DNA of 64,000 nt from contig NZ_PDVP01000003.1 of the NCBI RefSeq assembly GCF_002727065.1, positions 310,001 through 374,000 of the forward strand, given 5' to 3'. Numbering within the stretch: the first letter of the stretch is position 1; every line of letters starts with the position of its first letter. Under the pieces are notes generated by a model. That model did not search any database. It saw nothing but the letters and a program-made list of their open reading frames with translations, and had not been told where the DNA came from. The translations under genes were made by a program, and so were the position numbers. This stretch comes from Zhengella mangrovi (lineage in GTDB: Bacteria > Pseudomonadota > Alphaproteobacteria > Rhizobiales > Rhizobiaceae). Below, one piece after another: positions 28,827-38,954 of the stretch.

Positions 28827-31800
28827 TCTGCCGCCTCCTTGGGTGTGACGGTTTCGTCGAGCGGGTCTTCCATCCAGTCGACCTTCTCCAGCTTGTGCAC
28901 CACGACGAACTCGTCGCGGTTGGCCCCGACGGTGCCGTAGTAGTTGAAGCCGTAGGATTGCTGGACGTAGCCGCCGATCATGTGGGTGGGCTTGGTGATC
29001 GCCCGGGTGACCGAGTTGTGGATGCCGCCGCGCTGCTGCGTGAGCTGCGATCCCGGCGTGTTCACGATCTTCTCCTGGGCATGGTACATGTAGATCGTTC
29101 CCTGCTTCATGCGCTGGGAGACGACCGCGCGTGCCACGATGGCACCGTTGGTGTTGAAGACCTCGACCCAGTCGTTGTCGACCAGGCCCGCCGTCCTGGC
29201 ATCCTCTTCCGAGATCCAGACCACCGGTCCGCCACGGTTGAGCGTGAGCATGAGCAGGTTGTCGGAATAGGTGGAATGAATGCCCCATTTCTGGTGCGGC
29301 GTGATGAAGTTGAGCACCACGGACTTCTTGCCCGCCGACTTCTCCTCGATCATCGGGTTCACCGTCTTGGTGTCGATGGGCGGCCGGTAGACGCAGAACG
29401 CCTCGCCGAAGGCCCGCATCCACAGGTGATCCTGGTAGAGCTGCTGGCGCCCGGTGATGGTGCGCCACGGGATCAGTTCGTGGACGTTGGTGTAGCAGGC
29501 GTTGTAGCAGACCTTCTCCGATTCCAGGCCCGACCAGGTCGGCGACGAGATGATCTTGCGCGGCTGGGCAACGACGTCGCGGAAGCGGATCTTCTCGTCT
29601 TCCTTCGGCACCGCCAGGTGGGTGTGGTCGCGGCCGGTGTTCTTCGACAGCGCCTCCCATGCCTTCACCGCCACCTCGCCGTTGGTCTCCGGCGCCAGCA
29701 TCAGGATCACTTCCGTCGCATCGATGTCGCTCTCGATCCGCGGCCGGCCCTTCGTCGGACCGTCCTCGGTGACCACGCCGTTCAGCTTGCCCAGAGCCTC
29801 GACCTCGTGCTCCGTGTTCCAGGAAATGCCCTTGCCGCCGTTGCCGAGCTTGTCCATCAGCGGCCCGAGCGCGGTGAAGCGCTTGTAGAGGTTGGGATAA
29901 TCCCGTTCCACCACGGCGACCGCCGGCATCGTCTTGCCCGGCATCGGCTCGACCGCACCGGTCTTCCAGTCCTTCACGTCGAAGGGCTGGGCCATTTCGG
30001 CCGGCGTGTCGTGCTGGATCGGCACGAGGACGACATCCTTCTCGACGCCCAGGATTTCCGGGGCGACATCGGAGAATTTCCGCGCGATGCCCTTGAAGAT
30101 CTCCCAGTCGCTGCGCGCTTCCCAGGCCGGATCCGCCGCGCTGGAAAGCGGGTGGATGAAGGGATGCATGTCCGACGTGTTGAGGTCGTTCTTCTCGTAC
30201 CAGGTGGCCGTCGGCAGAACGATGTCGGAATAGACGCAGGTGGTCGACATGCGGAAGTCGAGCGTGACCAGCAGGTCCAGCTTTCCTTCCGGCGCCTCGT
30301 CGTGCCACTTCGCCTCGCGGGCGCGCTGCCGGCCTTCCTCGCCGAGATCCTTGCCCATCAGGCCGTTCTGCGTTCCCAGCAGGTGCTTGAGGAAATACTC
30401 GTGCCCCTTGCCGGACGAGCCGAGCAGGTTGGAGCGCCAGACGAACATGTTGCGCGGCCAGTTGGCCGGGTCGTCCGGATCCTCGCAGGACATTTCCAGG
30501 TCACCGGCCTTGAGCCGGGCGGCGACGTAGTCCTTAGCCTCCTGCCCCGCCTCTGCCGCGGCCTTCGCGACGGCCAGAGGGTTGGTCTTGAGCTGCGGCG
30601 CGGACGGCAGCCAGCCCATCCGCTCGGCGCGGATGTTGTAATCGATCAGCGTGCCGTCCCACGGCCCTTCCGGTGCCGTCGGCGACAGGATCTCGTCCAC
30701 CGTGAGCGTCTCGTAGCGCCACTGGTCGGTGTGGGCATAGAAGAACGAGGTCGAGTTCATCTGCCGCGGCGGGCGGCTCCAGTCCAGCCCGAATGCCAGC
30801 GGCAGCCAGCCGGTCTGCGGACGCAGCTTCTCCTGGCCGACATAGTGGCTCCAGCCGCCGCCCGACTGGCCGACGCACCCGCACATGACCAGGAGGTTGA
30901 TGATCCCCCGGTAGTTCATGTCCATGTGATACCAGTGGTTCAGGCCGGCGCCGAGAATGACCATCGAGCGGCCGTTGGTCTTCTCCGCGTTGCGGGCAAA
31001 CTCGCGTGCCACGGTGATGATGTGGTCGCGCGGAACCCCGGTGATCTTTTCCGCCCAGGCCGGGGTATAGGGCACGTTGTCGTCGTAGGACGTGGCGCAG
31101 GTCGCGTCATTGAAGCCGCGATCCAGCCCGTAATTGGCGACGAAGAGGTCGAACACGGTGGCGACCAGCGTGTCGCCCTCGGCCAGCTTCAGCTTGCGCG
31201 CCGGCACCGAGCGCAACAGCACGCTCTGGTGGTCGGTGCCCTGGAAATGATCGTGTTCCCGGTTGCCGAAATAGGGGAAGGCGACGCTCGCCACCTCGTC
31301 GTGCTCGCCGTCAAGCACGAAGCTCATGTCGAGTTCGACATCGCGGCCCTTGCCGTCCTTGGACTCCAGGTTCCACTTGCCCTGTTCACCCCAGCGGAAG
31401 CCGACGGAGCCGGCCGGTGTCACCGGCTTCTTCGTCTTCCCGTCGATGGCGACGGTCTTCCATTCCGGGTTGTTCTTCTCGCCCAGCGCGCCCTTGAAGT
31501 CGGATGCGCGCAGCAGCCGGTCCGGCACGAAATGCCCGTTCTTCTTGACGAGTTTCACCAGCATCGGCATGTCGGTGTAGCGGCGGCAGTAGTCCTCGAA
31601 ATACTCGGCCTGCCGGTCGAGATGGAACTCGCGCAGCACCACGTGGCCCATCGCCATGGCGAGCGCCGCGTCGGTGCCCTGCTTGGGGTGCAGCCAGATG
31701 TCGGAGAACTTCGCCGCTTCCGAATAGTCCGGCGAGACCACGACCGACTTGGCGCCCTTGTAGCGGGCTTCGGTGTAGAAATGGGCATCGGGCGTGCGGG

Positions 31801-32578
31801 TCTGCGGCACGTTCGATCCCCACAGGATGAGGAAGCCGGCATTGTACCAGTCGGCCGATTCCGGCACGTCGGTCTGCTCGCCCCAGGTCATGGGCGAGGC
31901 CGGCGGCAGGTCGCAGTACCAGTCGTAGAACGACATGCAGGTGCCGCCGAGCAGCGACAGGTAGCGCGAGCCCGCCGCGTAGGAGACCATGGACATGGCC
32001 GGGATCGGCGAGAAGCCGATCACCCGGTCCGGGCCATAGGTCTTCGCCGTCCAGGCGTTGGCGGCGGCGATGATCTCGTTGACCTCGTCCCAGGAGGCCC
32101 GCACGAAACCGCCGTGGCCGCGGATCGAGGTGTAGGCCGCCCGCTTGGCCGGATCGGTCTGGATCGCTTCCCAGGCCCCGATCGGCGTCTTCACCGCCCG
32201 CTCCTTGCGCCACAGCTTGAGCAGGCGGGACCGGATCAGCGGGTGCTTCACCCGGTTGGCCGAGTACATGTACCAGGAGTAGCTGGCACCGCGCGCACAG
32301 CCGCGCGGTTCATGGTTCGGCAGGTCCGGCCGGGTGCGCGGATAGTCCGTCTGCTGCGTCTCCCAGGTGACGATGCCACCCTTGACGTAGATCTTCCACG
32401 AGCAGGAGCCGGTGCAGTTCACGCCGTGGGTCGACCGCACGATCTTGTCGTGCTGCCAGCGCTTGCGGTAGGCGTCTTCCCAGTCGCGGTTTTCCGTCGT
32501 GGTGACGCCGTGACCGTCGGAGAACGTGCCGGTGTTCTTTTTCGCCAGGAAGTTCAGGCGGTTGAGAAGATGGGACAT
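28823..32578 (-). CDS. narG: respiratory nitrate reductase alpha subunit
   Basis: NarG reduces nitrate to nitrite at a molybdo-bis(MGD) centre in the cytoplasm. The 1251-residue product begins MSHLLNRLNFLAKK, followed by the His/Cys motif for the FS0 cluster (STHGVNCTGSCSW, then PRGCARGAS) and the ADWYNAGFLILWGSN segment holding the Mo-ligand aspartate. The ATG (32576-32578) is chosen on the conserved NarG N-terminus; an upstream open frame inside narK2 is not coding. It is 23 bases from narK2. Confidence 0.97.
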   Translation of the reverse strand: MSHLLNRLNFLAKKNTGTFSDGHGVTTTENRDWEDAYRKRWQHDKIVRSTHGVNCTGSCSWKIYVKGGIVTWETQQTDYPRTRPDLPNHEPRGCARGASYSWYMYSANRVKHPLIRSRLLKLWRKERAVKTPIGAWEAIQTDPAKRAAYTSIRGHGGFVRASWDEVNEIIAAANAWTAKTYGPDRVIGFSPIPAMSMVSYAAGSRYLSLLGGTCMSFYDWYCDLPPASPMTWGEQTDVPESADWYNAGFLILWGSNVPQTRTPDAHFYTEARYKGAKSVVVSPDYSEAAKFSDIWLHPKQGTDAALAMAMGHVVLREFHLDRQAEYFEDYCRRYTDMPMLVKLVKKNGHFVPDRLLRASDFKGALGEKNNPEWKTVAIDGKTKKPVTPAGSVGFRWGEQGKWNLESKDGKGRDVELDMSFVLDGEHDEVASVAFPYFGNREHDHFQGTDHQSVLLRSVPARKLKLAEGDTLVATVFDLFVANYGLDRGFNDATCATSYDDNVPYTPAWAEKITGVPRDHIITVAREFARNAEKTNGRSMVILGAGLNHWYHMDMNYRGIINLLVMCGCVGQSGGGWSHYVGQEKLRPQTGWLPLAFGLDWSRPPRQMNSTSFFYAHTDQWRYETLTVDEILSPTAPEGPWDGTLIDYNIRAERMGWLPSAPQLKTNPLAVAKAAAEAGQEAKDYVAARLKAGDLEMSCEDPDDPANWPRNMFVWRSNLLGSSGKGHEYFLKHLLGTQNGLMGKDLGEEGRQRAREAKWHDEAPEGKLDLLVTLDFRMSTTCVYSDIVLPTATWYEKNDLNTSDMHPFIHPLSSAADPAWEARSDWEIFKGIARKFSDVAPEILGVEKDVVLVPIQHDTPAEMAQPFDVKDWKTGAVEPMPGKTMPAVAVVERDYPNLYKRFTALGPLMDKLGNGGKGISWNTEHEVEALGKLNGVVTEDGPTKGRPRIESDIDATEVILMLAPETNGEVAVKAWEALSKNTGRDHTHLAVPKEDEKIRFRDVVAQPRKIISSPTWSGLESEKVCYNACYTNVHELIPWRTITGRQQLYQDHLWMRAFGEAFCVYRPPIDTKTVNPMIEEKSAGKKSVVLNFITPHQKWGIHSTYSDNLLMLTLNRGGPVVWISEEDARTAGLVDNDWVEVFNTNGAIVARAVVSQRMKQGTIYMYHAQEKIVNTPGSQLTQQRGGIHNSVTRAITKPTHMIGGYVQQSYGFNYYGTVGANRDEFVVVHKLEKVDWMEDPLDETVTPKEAAE

Positions 32579-32601
32579 TTCAGGAAACCTTTCGCCGGGT
32601 T

Positions 32602-33990
32602 TCAGCAGGGCACCGAGGCGCCCTTGCGGGAGTAGAACAGCCAGGTGATCGCCAGGCAGACCACGTAGAAGACGAGGAAGGCCCAGAGCGCGCCGTTGGG
32701 AGCACCGGTCATGGAGATCGACGTGCCGTAGGCCTTCGGGATGAAGAAGGCGCCGTAGGCGGCGATGGCAGAGGTGAAGGCGATGATGGCCGCGCTTTCG
32801 CGTTCCGCGACCTTCAGCGTCTCGGGGTTGTTGGCGCCCAAGATGCGCGGGATTTCCTGGCGCATGATCGAGGGGATCATCTGGAAGGTGGAGGCATTGC
32901 CGACACCGGTCAGGAAGAACAGCGCCATGAAGCAGGCGAAGAAGCCCCAGAAATTGCCGCCCTGGCCGTCGACGGGCAGGAACTGGATCACGCCCCACAC
33001 CGCGGCGATCATGCCGAGGAAGACCCAGAAGGTGACGCGGCCGCCGCCGAACCTGTCGGAGATCCAGCCGGTGGCAGCGCGCGACAGCGCACCCACGAGC
33101 GGGCCGAGGAAGGCATAGGACAGCGCGTTGACTTCAGGAAACTGCGTCTTCATGAGCAGCGGGAAACCCGCCGAATAGCCGATGAAGGAACCGAACGTGC
33201 CGGTATAGAGAATGCACATCACCCAGTTGTGGAAGCGCTTGAGGATCGACAGCTGGTCGGCGAGCGAGGCCTTGGCATCGGCGATGTCGTTCATGCCGAA
33301 CCAGGAGGCGATCGCCGCGACGGCGATGAACGGCACCCAGATGAATCCGGCGTTCTGCAGCCACAGCTTCGAGCCGTCCTCGAGCACCTGCGCCTCGCCG
33401 CCGATCGAGCCGAACACGCCCATGGTGATGACCAGCGGAACGGTGAACTGCATGACCGAAACGCCGAGGTTGCCGAGACCGGCATTCAGCGCCAGCGCAT
33501 TGCCCTTGGTCTTCTTGGGATAGAAGTAGGCGATGTTGGCCATCGAGGAGGCGAAGTTGCCGCCGCCGAAGCCGCAGAGCAGCGCCAGCACCAGGAACGT
33601 CATGTAGGACGTGTTGGGGTTCTGGATGGCGAAACCGATGCCGATGGCCGGCAGCAGCAGCGACGCCGTGGAGATGGCCGTCCAGCGGCGCCCGCCGAAG
33701 ATCGGGATCATGAAGGAATAGAAGATGCGCAGCGTGGCGCCGGACAGGCCCGGCAGGGCCGCGAGCCAGAAGCGCTCGTCAACGGAGAAAGCGAAGCCGA
33801 TGGCCGGCATGCGGGCGACGACGACCGACCAGACCATCCACACGGAGAAGGCCAGCAGCAGCGCCGGGATCGAGATCCACAGGTTGCGGGTTGCGATCGC
33901 GCGGCCGGAATTGTCCCAGAACGCGCTGTCTTCGGGACGCCAGTCCTGCAGCACGTGGCCGCTGTTGGCGGTGGTTGCGGAATTTGCCAT
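32602..33990 (-). CDS. narK2: nitrate/nitrite transporter, NarK2 type
   Basis: The 462-residue, 12-span major facilitator transporter has NarK signature segments: FGGGNFASSMANIAYFYP, KTKGNALALNAGLGNLGVS and VGNASTFQMIP. The type-2 branch is generally a nitrate/nitrite antiporter. It is transcribed between narK1 and narG, as in Pseudomonas narK1K2GHJI. In some alphaproteobacteria the two types are fused in one protein; here they are separate genes 63 bases apart. Confidence 0.9.
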   Translation of the reverse strand: MANSATTANSGHVLQDWRPEDSAFWDNSGRAIATRNLWISIPALLLAFSVWMVWSVVVARMPAIGFAFSVDERFWLAALPGLSGATLRIFYSFMIPIFGGRRWTAISTASLLLPAIGIGFAIQNPNTSYMTFLVLALLCGFGGGNFASSMANIAYFYPKKTKGNALALNAGLGNLGVSVMQFTVPLVITMGVFGSIGGEAQVLEDGSKLWLQNAGFIWVPFIAVAAIASWFGMNDIADAKASLADQLSILKRFHNWVMCILYTGTFGSFIGYSAGFPLLMKTQFPEVNALSYAFLGPLVGALSRAATGWISDRFGGGRVTFWVFLGMIAAVWGVIQFLPVDGQGGNFWGFFACFMALFFLTGVGNASTFQMIPSIMRQEIPRILGANNPETLKVAERESAAIIAFTSAIAAYGAFFIPKAYGTSISMTGAPNGALWAFLVFYVVCLAITWLFYSRKGASVPC

Positions 33991-34053
33991 GGGAACCTCC
34001 CTTGATGGCTGAGATGGGGGGCAGGCCGGACTGCCTGGCCTGCCGGATCGGGT

Positions 34054-35469
34054 TCATTCGGCCGCGGGGGCCTTGTTCGTTTTCTGGTGCTCGATGATCG
34101 CCAGTCCGGTCTCGAAATCCTTCATGGCCTTGTCGGCGCGGGCACGCAGTGTCTCGATGTTGGCGACCATGAAGTTCGCCTTTTCCTCGGCTTCCTGTTC
34201 CGGGCTGAAGCGGACGAAGAAGGCGAGGAAGGAAGCGGCGGTCACCACCATGCCCATGATCAGGAAGGCATCGGGCCAGGTGATCGCGCCCTTGAAGAGG
34301 AAGCCTGCCGCGACGGCACCGGCATTGCCACCCGCGCCGACCACGCCGGCCACGGCGCCAAGCGCCTTCTTGTTGATGAACGGGACGACGGAATAGGTCG
34401 CGCCTTCGGCCATCTGCGTGAAGAGCGAGAAGACGATCAGCGAGGGCAGCGCCAGGTAGAGGACGTTCATCCGCGAGAACAGCATCAGCGCCAGGCCTTC
34501 GCAGAACAGGCAGATGAAGAGCCAAAAGGCGCGACCGCGCAGGCCCCACAGGGCCCCGTAATTGTCGCCGAAGATGCCGCCGAGCGTGCGGGCGAAGATG
34601 TTCATGAGGCCGAAGGACGCGGCCACGAGGCCGGCCTCGACGAGACCCAGCTTGAAATAGTCGGCGAAATACAGCGCCGCCGTGTTGTTGACTGTCAGCT
34701 CGATGCCGAAGCAGGCGCCGTAGATGATGAAGAGCATCCACACGCGGCTGTCGCCCAGCGCCTTGAGGTAATTGGCATTCACCGTCTTCTTTTCGGGCAT
34801 CATTCCGCGCGCCCTCAAATCCGCATAATTTCCGTCGGGCGCGTCCTGCGTCCAGAAGTAATAGGCGATACCGGTGCAGAAGATCGCCGCCCCCACGACG
34901 ACCATCGACAGGCGCCAGCCGATCGCCTCCGAGAATCCGAAGCCGACGACGAAGACGGAGAAGATCAGGGGCATGACGAACTGGGTCACGCCGCCGCCGA
35001 GGTTGCCCCAGCCCGCCGAGGTGGCATTGGCCTGGCCGACCACGTTGGGAGCGAACATGACCGAGGTGTGATACTGCGTGATGACGAAGGAAGCGCCGAT
35101 GGCGCCGATCATCAGGCGGAAGATCAGGAACGTCTGGAAGTCATGCGCCAGGCCGATGCCCATCACCGGCAAAGCCCCCAGTGTCAGCAGGCCGGTATAG
35201 GTCAGCCGCGGACCGATCCGGTCGCACAGCCATCCGATGAGCAGCCGGGCGAACACCGTGGCCGCGACCGATGCGATGATCGTCCAGCCGACCTGCTCCT
35301 TCGTCAGTGCCAGTTCGTCGCGAACGACTTTCATCAGCGGCGCGATGCCGAACCAAGCAAAGAAGCAAAGAAAGAAAGCGAACCACGTCATGTGGAACGT
35401 GCGGATCTGCACCATCGTCACCTTGAAGAAGTTTCCCCAAAGGCTGGTGGCCTTGTTCTGGAGTTCCAT
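34054..35469 (-). CDS. narK1: nitrate transporter, NarK1 type
   Basis: The 471-residue, 12-span major facilitator protein has the NarK/NasA segments GASFVITQYHTSVMFAPNVVG (about residues 127-147) and ATSAGWGNLGGGVTQ, and a second KALGAVAGVVGAGGNAGAV glycine-rich helix. The type-1 group is proposed to be a nitrate/proton symporter that starts uptake before nitrite accumulates. It is the first gene of the nar operon. A TTGAC-N4-GTCAA box lies 95 bases upstream of the ATG. Confidence 0.9.
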   Translation of the reverse strand: MELQNKATSLWGNFFKVTMVQIRTFHMTWFAFFLCFFAWFGIAPLMKVVRDELALTKEQVGWTIIASVAATVFARLLIGWLCDRIGPRLTYTGLLTLGALPVMGIGLAHDFQTFLIFRLMIGAIGASFVITQYHTSVMFAPNVVGQANATSAGWGNLGGGVTQFVMPLIFSVFVVGFGFSEAIGWRLSMVVVGAAIFCTGIAYYFWTQDAPDGNYADLRARGMMPEKKTVNANYLKALGDSRVWMLFIIYGACFGIELTVNNTAALYFADYFKLGLVEAGLVAASFGLMNIFARTLGGIFGDNYGALWGLRGRAFWLFICLFCEGLALMLFSRMNVLYLALPSLIVFSLFTQMAEGATYSVVPFINKKALGAVAGVVGAGGNAGAVAAGFLFKGAITWPDAFLIMGMVVTAASFLAFFVRFSPEQEAEEKANFMVANIETLRARADKAMKDFETGLAIIEHQKTNKAPAAE

Positions 35470-35563
35470 CGAAAGTCCCCGACTTCAGTTGATTGCGGCC
35501 ACGCCGGCGCGGCGGTGCCTCTTGTCGCTTCAATGGAATGATCGATCAGAAGGGGCGTTGGGC

Positions 35564-35577
35564 TTGACCTAGGTCAA
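35564..35577. promoter_or_regulatory. Crp/Fnr-family box TTGACCTAGGTCAA upstream of narK1
   Basis: A perfect palindrome TTGAC-CTAG-GTCAA centred about 100 bases upstream of the narK1 ATG in the divergent narK1/narR region. The TTGAC half-site resembles FNR/DNR/NarR-type sites. Activation of the nar operon by the adjacent regulator or an FNR protein is inferred. Confidence 0.6.
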
Positions 35578-35700
35578 CCACAGATGCTCTCGATAGCGAA
35601 ACAAGGACTGTGCCGGAAGGCGTCGTGCCTCACGCGGAAAACGATCAAGGATCGAGGTCGCCTTGCCCAGCCGGCAAACCTCAGCTAATCAAGTCAAGGC

Positions 35701-35714
35701 TTGATAATTATCAA
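35701..35714. promoter_or_regulatory. FNR-type box TTGATAATTATCAA overlapping the narR ribosome site
   Basis: A perfect consensus anaerobox (TTGAT-N4-ATCAA, extended to a 16-bp palindrome CTTGATAATTATCAAG). It lies 11 bases before the narR TTG start and shares bases with the AAGGAG ribosome site. That position fits autorepression better than activation of narR. Confidence 0.7.
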
Positions 35715-35725
35715 GGAGCAAGCCG

Positions 35726-36424
35726 TTGCGGACATCGGACATCCCCGAAATCAGGTCTCTCCGCCTGTTCGAGAGCATGTCGGAGTCCGCGTTCGATTCG
35801 CTGATGCAGGCGGCCTACCTGCAGACCTTCCCGGCGCAACTGGAACTGATCCGCGAAGGGGACCCGGCGGATTTCCTCTATGTTCTCACCGATGGCTGCG
35901 TCGAGATGTTCGCGCGCACGAACCAGCGCGAAACGACCATGGGAATGGTGCACCCGGTCGGCACCTTCATTCTTGCCGCCGTCCTGAAGGATGCCGTCAA
36001 CCTGATGTCGGCCCGCACCGTGCAGAAATCGAAACTCCTGCTGATCCCCTCGGCCAACGTGCGCGCGGCCTTCGAAAGGGACGAAGCCTTCGCCCGCGCC
36101 ATCGTCGAGGAACTGGCGGGCTGTTATCGCGGCGTCGTCAAGGACCAGAAGAACCTCAAGCTGCGCTCTTCGGTCGAACGCCTCGCCAACCGGCTGCTGC
36201 GGTTTCACCAGGACCAGGGCGCAAGCGGCAGCCTGGATCTGCCCTATGACAAGCGGACCCTGGCATCGCTCCTCGGCATGACGCCGGAGAACCTGTCCCG
36301 GGCGTTCAACACGCTGAAGCCCTACGGCGTCGAGGTGGACGGCGCCACCGTTCACCTGTCCGACGTGGACAGCCTGGCCAGGCTGGCAAAGCCGGACGCG
36401 CTGATCGACGAACTGGCCACCTGA
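35726..36424 (+). CDS. narR: Crp/Fnr-family regulator without Fe-S cysteines (NarR/DNR-like)
   Basis: The 232-residue product has a cyclic-nucleotide-fold sensor (about residues 10-125) and a C-terminal helix-turn-helix with recognition helix TPENLSRAFNTLK. The E-x-x-S-R pattern is that of FNR and predicts TTGAT-type sites. The N-terminus has no cysteine, so there is no FNR-type oxygen-sensing cluster; only Cys residues in DGCVEM and AGCYRG occur. The TTG start is favoured by AAGGAG 7 bases upstream and by keeping the normal sensor N-terminus (IRSLRLFESMSE). Lying divergent to narK it matches NarR of Paracoccus, a nitrate/nitrite-responsive activator of nar; a DNR-type NO sensor is the alternative. 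Confidence 0.75.
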   Translation: MRTSDIPEIRSLRLFESMSESAFDSLMQAAYLQTFPAQLELIREGDPADFLYVLTDGCVEMFARTNQRETTMGMVHPVGTFILAAVLKDAVNLMSARTVQKSKLLLIPSANVRAAFERDEAFARAIVEELAGCYRGVVKDQKNLKLRSSVERLANRLLRFHQDQGASGSLDLPYDKRTLASLLGMTPENLSRAFNTLKPYGVEVDGATVHLSDVDSLARLAKPDALIDELAT

Positions 36425-36585
36425 TCGTCAGGGCAATCTGAAAAGACGCGGCAACCGGCTTCGCGCCGGGCATCGGACGGCCTGTCCGGCGCGCCGGCAA
36501 CGCATCGTATTGCGGTCCGGTCCGTCCATCTGGCAACGCCCGGCATTGCCTTCGGATATCCGAAATTTCTTCATCAGCATTTTGT

Positions 36586-36599
36586 TTGCGAAACTGCAA
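36586..36599. promoter_or_regulatory. NnrR-type box TTGCGAAACTGCAA upstream of nosR
   Basis: TTGCG-N4-TGCAA centred about 70 bases before the nosR ATG, in the 238-base narR-nosR gap. It belongs to the TTGCG-N4-CGCAA class seen at paz/DUF1858 and nnrR/nnrS. Activation of nos by the NnrR homologue is inferred. Confidence 0.55.
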
Positions 36600-36662
36600 A
36601 GTCCGCCGCAGGGGGATCACTAGGGTCTGGTTCGACCTCGAAACACCGAACCGGAGCCGGGT

Positions 36663-38954
36663 ATGTCCCGTCCAAGCCTTTCGCACCTCTTTCCCTGCCG
36701 GACAGTCCTGGCCGCCCTCCTCGCCGTGATCGGCGCCGGGCTGGTCAGCCTCTTCCTGTCGGCCCAGCACGTTCAGGCCGCGCCCCTGCTCGGCAAGTTC
36801 CTCGACCACGCGCAACCGGGCGAACTCGTCCCCGGTGCCGATGCCTACGGGCCGGTGCGCAGCGACATTCCGGTCGCCCCCGCCCTCAAGGCCGGCAAGA
36901 CGATCGGCTGGGTGTTCCTGACGTCAGACTTCGTGCCGACGGCCGGCTATTCCGGCAAGCCGATCCACATCCTGGGCGGTCTATCGACGGATGCCGTCAT
37001 CACCGGCGTCCGGCTGGTCAAGCACTCCGAGCCGATCGTGCTGGTCGGGATTCCCGAAAAGCGCATCAAGGCCGTCACCGAAAACTATGCCGGGCTGGAC
37101 CTGAAGAAGGCAGCAGCGGGCGAAACCGACCATGACCTCGACATCGTGTCGGGCGCAACCGTCACCATCATGATCATCGACGATTCGATCCTGCGCGCCA
37201 GTCTCAAGGTGGCCAAGGCCCTGTCGCTCGGCGGTCTCAAGCCCGACGACGACGGCGCCAGGGCAACCCGTGAGCTCGACCGGTCCATCGACGCGGTGGA
37301 AGACTGGCAGACGCTGACCGGCGACGGATCGGTGCGCCATTTCACCCTGGACGTCGCCGGGATCAATGCCGATTTCGCAGCACTGGGCGACAAGCGTTCC
37401 GACAGCCACGCGGAAAAGGGGACGGAAGCCGATCCCTATATCAACGTCTGGACGGCACTGGTCAGCCAGCCCTCGATCGGGCGCAGCCTGCTGGGCGACA
37501 GCGAGTATGCAAACCTGGAGAAGCTCCTGAAGGATGGCGAGGAAGCCATCCTGGTCGCCGGCAACGGGCGCTGGTCCTTCAAGGGATCCGGCTACGTGCG
37601 TGGCGGCATCTTCGACCGCATCCAGGTCATCCAGGGCGAGAATTCCGTGCGCTTCCGTGATCGCCAGCACAAGCGTCTGGGCCGGATCGCCGCCGGCGGC
37701 GCGCCCGAGATGACCGAAACCGACATCTTCGTGATCCCTGCCGGCGCCGGGTTCAACCCGGCCGAGCCGTGGCGGCTTCAGATGCTCGTGCAGCGCCCGG
37801 TCGGCGCTATCGAGAAACTGTTCCTGAACTACGAGCTTGGCTATTCGCTGCCCGCGCGCTTCGTGAAGACCGTTCCCGCGCCGGGCACCGCCGCGACGCA
37901 GGCCGAGACCGGGCACGAGGCCGCTGCGATCCGCGACGCGCTCTGGGCCAAGATCTGGCAGGCGAAACGGTCGCAGCTGGTCATTCTGGCGCTCGGACTG
38001 GCGGTCCTGACGGGTATCTTCTTCTTCCAGAATTTCGCCACCCGCAACGATCGCGTGTTCGCCATCGTCCGCAATTCCTTCCTGGTGTTCACGCTGGTCT
38101 TTATCGGCTGGTATGCCAATGCCCAGCTCTCGGTGGTCAATGTGCTCGCCGTCTTCTCGGCGCTCGTCAGCGACTTCCGCTGGGAAACCTTCCTGATGGA
38201 CCCGCTGATCTTCGTGCTGTGGTTCGCCGTGGCCGCCGCCCTGATCTTCTGGGCCCGCGGCGCCTATTGCGGCTGGCTGTGCCCCTTCGGCGCGCTGCAG
38301 GAGCTGTCCAACAAGATCGCCCGCCTGCTGCGCTTCCCCCAGGTCACGCTGCCGTGGGGCCTGCACGAGCGGCTGTGGCCCCTGAAGTACATCCTTTTCC
38401 TCGGCCTCTTCGGCATGTCGCTCTACTCGCTGGACATGGCCGAACACTATGCCGAGGTGGAACCCTTCAAGACGGCCATCATCCTGAAGTTCGACCGGCC
38501 GTGGCCCTACGTCCTCTTCGCCCTGGCCATGCTGGCTCCGGGACTCTTCATCGAGCGCTTCTACTGCCGCTATGTCTGCCCGCTCGGTGGCGGTCTCGCC
38601 ATCCCCGCGCGCATGCACATGTTCCGCTGGCTCAAGCGCTACAAGGAATGCGGCAACCCCTGCCAGTTGTGCGCCAAGGACTGCCCGGTGCAGGCCATCC
38701 ACCCGACCGGCGAGATCAACCCGAACGAGTGCATTTCCTGCCTGAACTGCCAGGTCCTCTACCAGCACAAGACCAGGTGCCCGGTCGTCGTGGCCCGCGT
38801 GAAGAAGCGCGAGCGCCTCGAACGCTCCATCGGCATCACCCCTGCCGCCGACAAGGCCGGGAGCAAGGGCAATGGCCAGCCGGGCCTCACCTATACGCCG
38901 AAGACACAAACCGGAACTTCCGAACCCACACAACAGAAGGAGACCCTGTCATGA
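36663..38954 (+). CDS. nosR: nitrous oxide reductase maturation/electron transfer flavoprotein
   Basis: NosR is a polytopic membrane iron-sulphur flavoprotein required for nosZ expression and in vivo NosZ activity. The 763-residue product has an N-terminal membrane anchor, a periplasmic FMN-binding domain with the SGATVT motif (about 163-168; threonine carries covalent FMN), several spans (about 435-635), CGWLCP and CRYVCP cytoplasmic motifs, and a C-terminal ferredoxin-like part with Cys groups [13 protein letters not shown] and CISCLNC. ATG at 36663. The stop overlaps the nosZ start (ATGA). An NnrR-type box lies upstream. Confidence 0.95.
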   Translation: MSRPSLSHLFPCRTVLAALLAVIGAGLVSLFLSAQHVQAAPLLGKFLDHAQPGELVPGADAYGPVRSDIPVAPALKAGKTIGWVFLTSDFVPTAGYSGKPIHILGGLSTDAVITGVRLVKHSEPIVLVGIPEKRIKAVTENYAGLDLKKAAAGETDHDLDIVSGATVTIMIIDDSILRASLKVAKALSLGGLKPDDDGARATRELDRSIDAVEDWQTLTGDGSVRHFTLDVAGINADFAALGDKRSDSHAEKGTEADPYINVWTALVSQPSIGRSLLGDSEYANLEKLLKDGEEAILVAGNGRWSFKGSGYVRGGIFDRIQVIQGENSVRFRDRQHKRLGRIAAGGAPEMTETDIFVIPAGAGFNPAEPWRLQMLVQRPVGAIEKLFLNYELGYSLPARFVKTVPAPGTAATQAETGHEAAAIRDALWAKIWQAKRSQLVILALGLAVLTGIFFFQNFATRNDRVFAIVRNSFLVFTLVFIGWYANAQLSVVNVLAVFSALVSDFRWETFLMDPLIFVLWFAVAAALIFWARGAYCGWLCPFGALQELSNKIARLLRFPQVTLPWGLHERLWPLKYILFLGLFGMSLYSLDMAEHYAEVEPFKTAIILKFDRPWPYVLFALAMLAPGLFIERFYCRYVCPLGGGLAIPARMHMFRWLKRYKECGNPCQLCAKDCPVQAIHPTGEINPNECISCLNCQVLYQHKTRCPVVVARVKKRERLERSIGITPAADKAGSKGNGQPGLTYTPKTQTGTSEPTQQKETLS

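Noticed and set aside
28895-32635. A 1246-codon open frame antisense to narG
   Set aside because: NarG on the other strand is certain from cluster and molybdenum-site motifs; the antisense frame has no recognisable features.
36425-36520. Small GC-rich hairpin after narR considered as a terminator
   Set aside because: The stem is only about 4 bp (CCGG/CCGG) and no T-tract follows.
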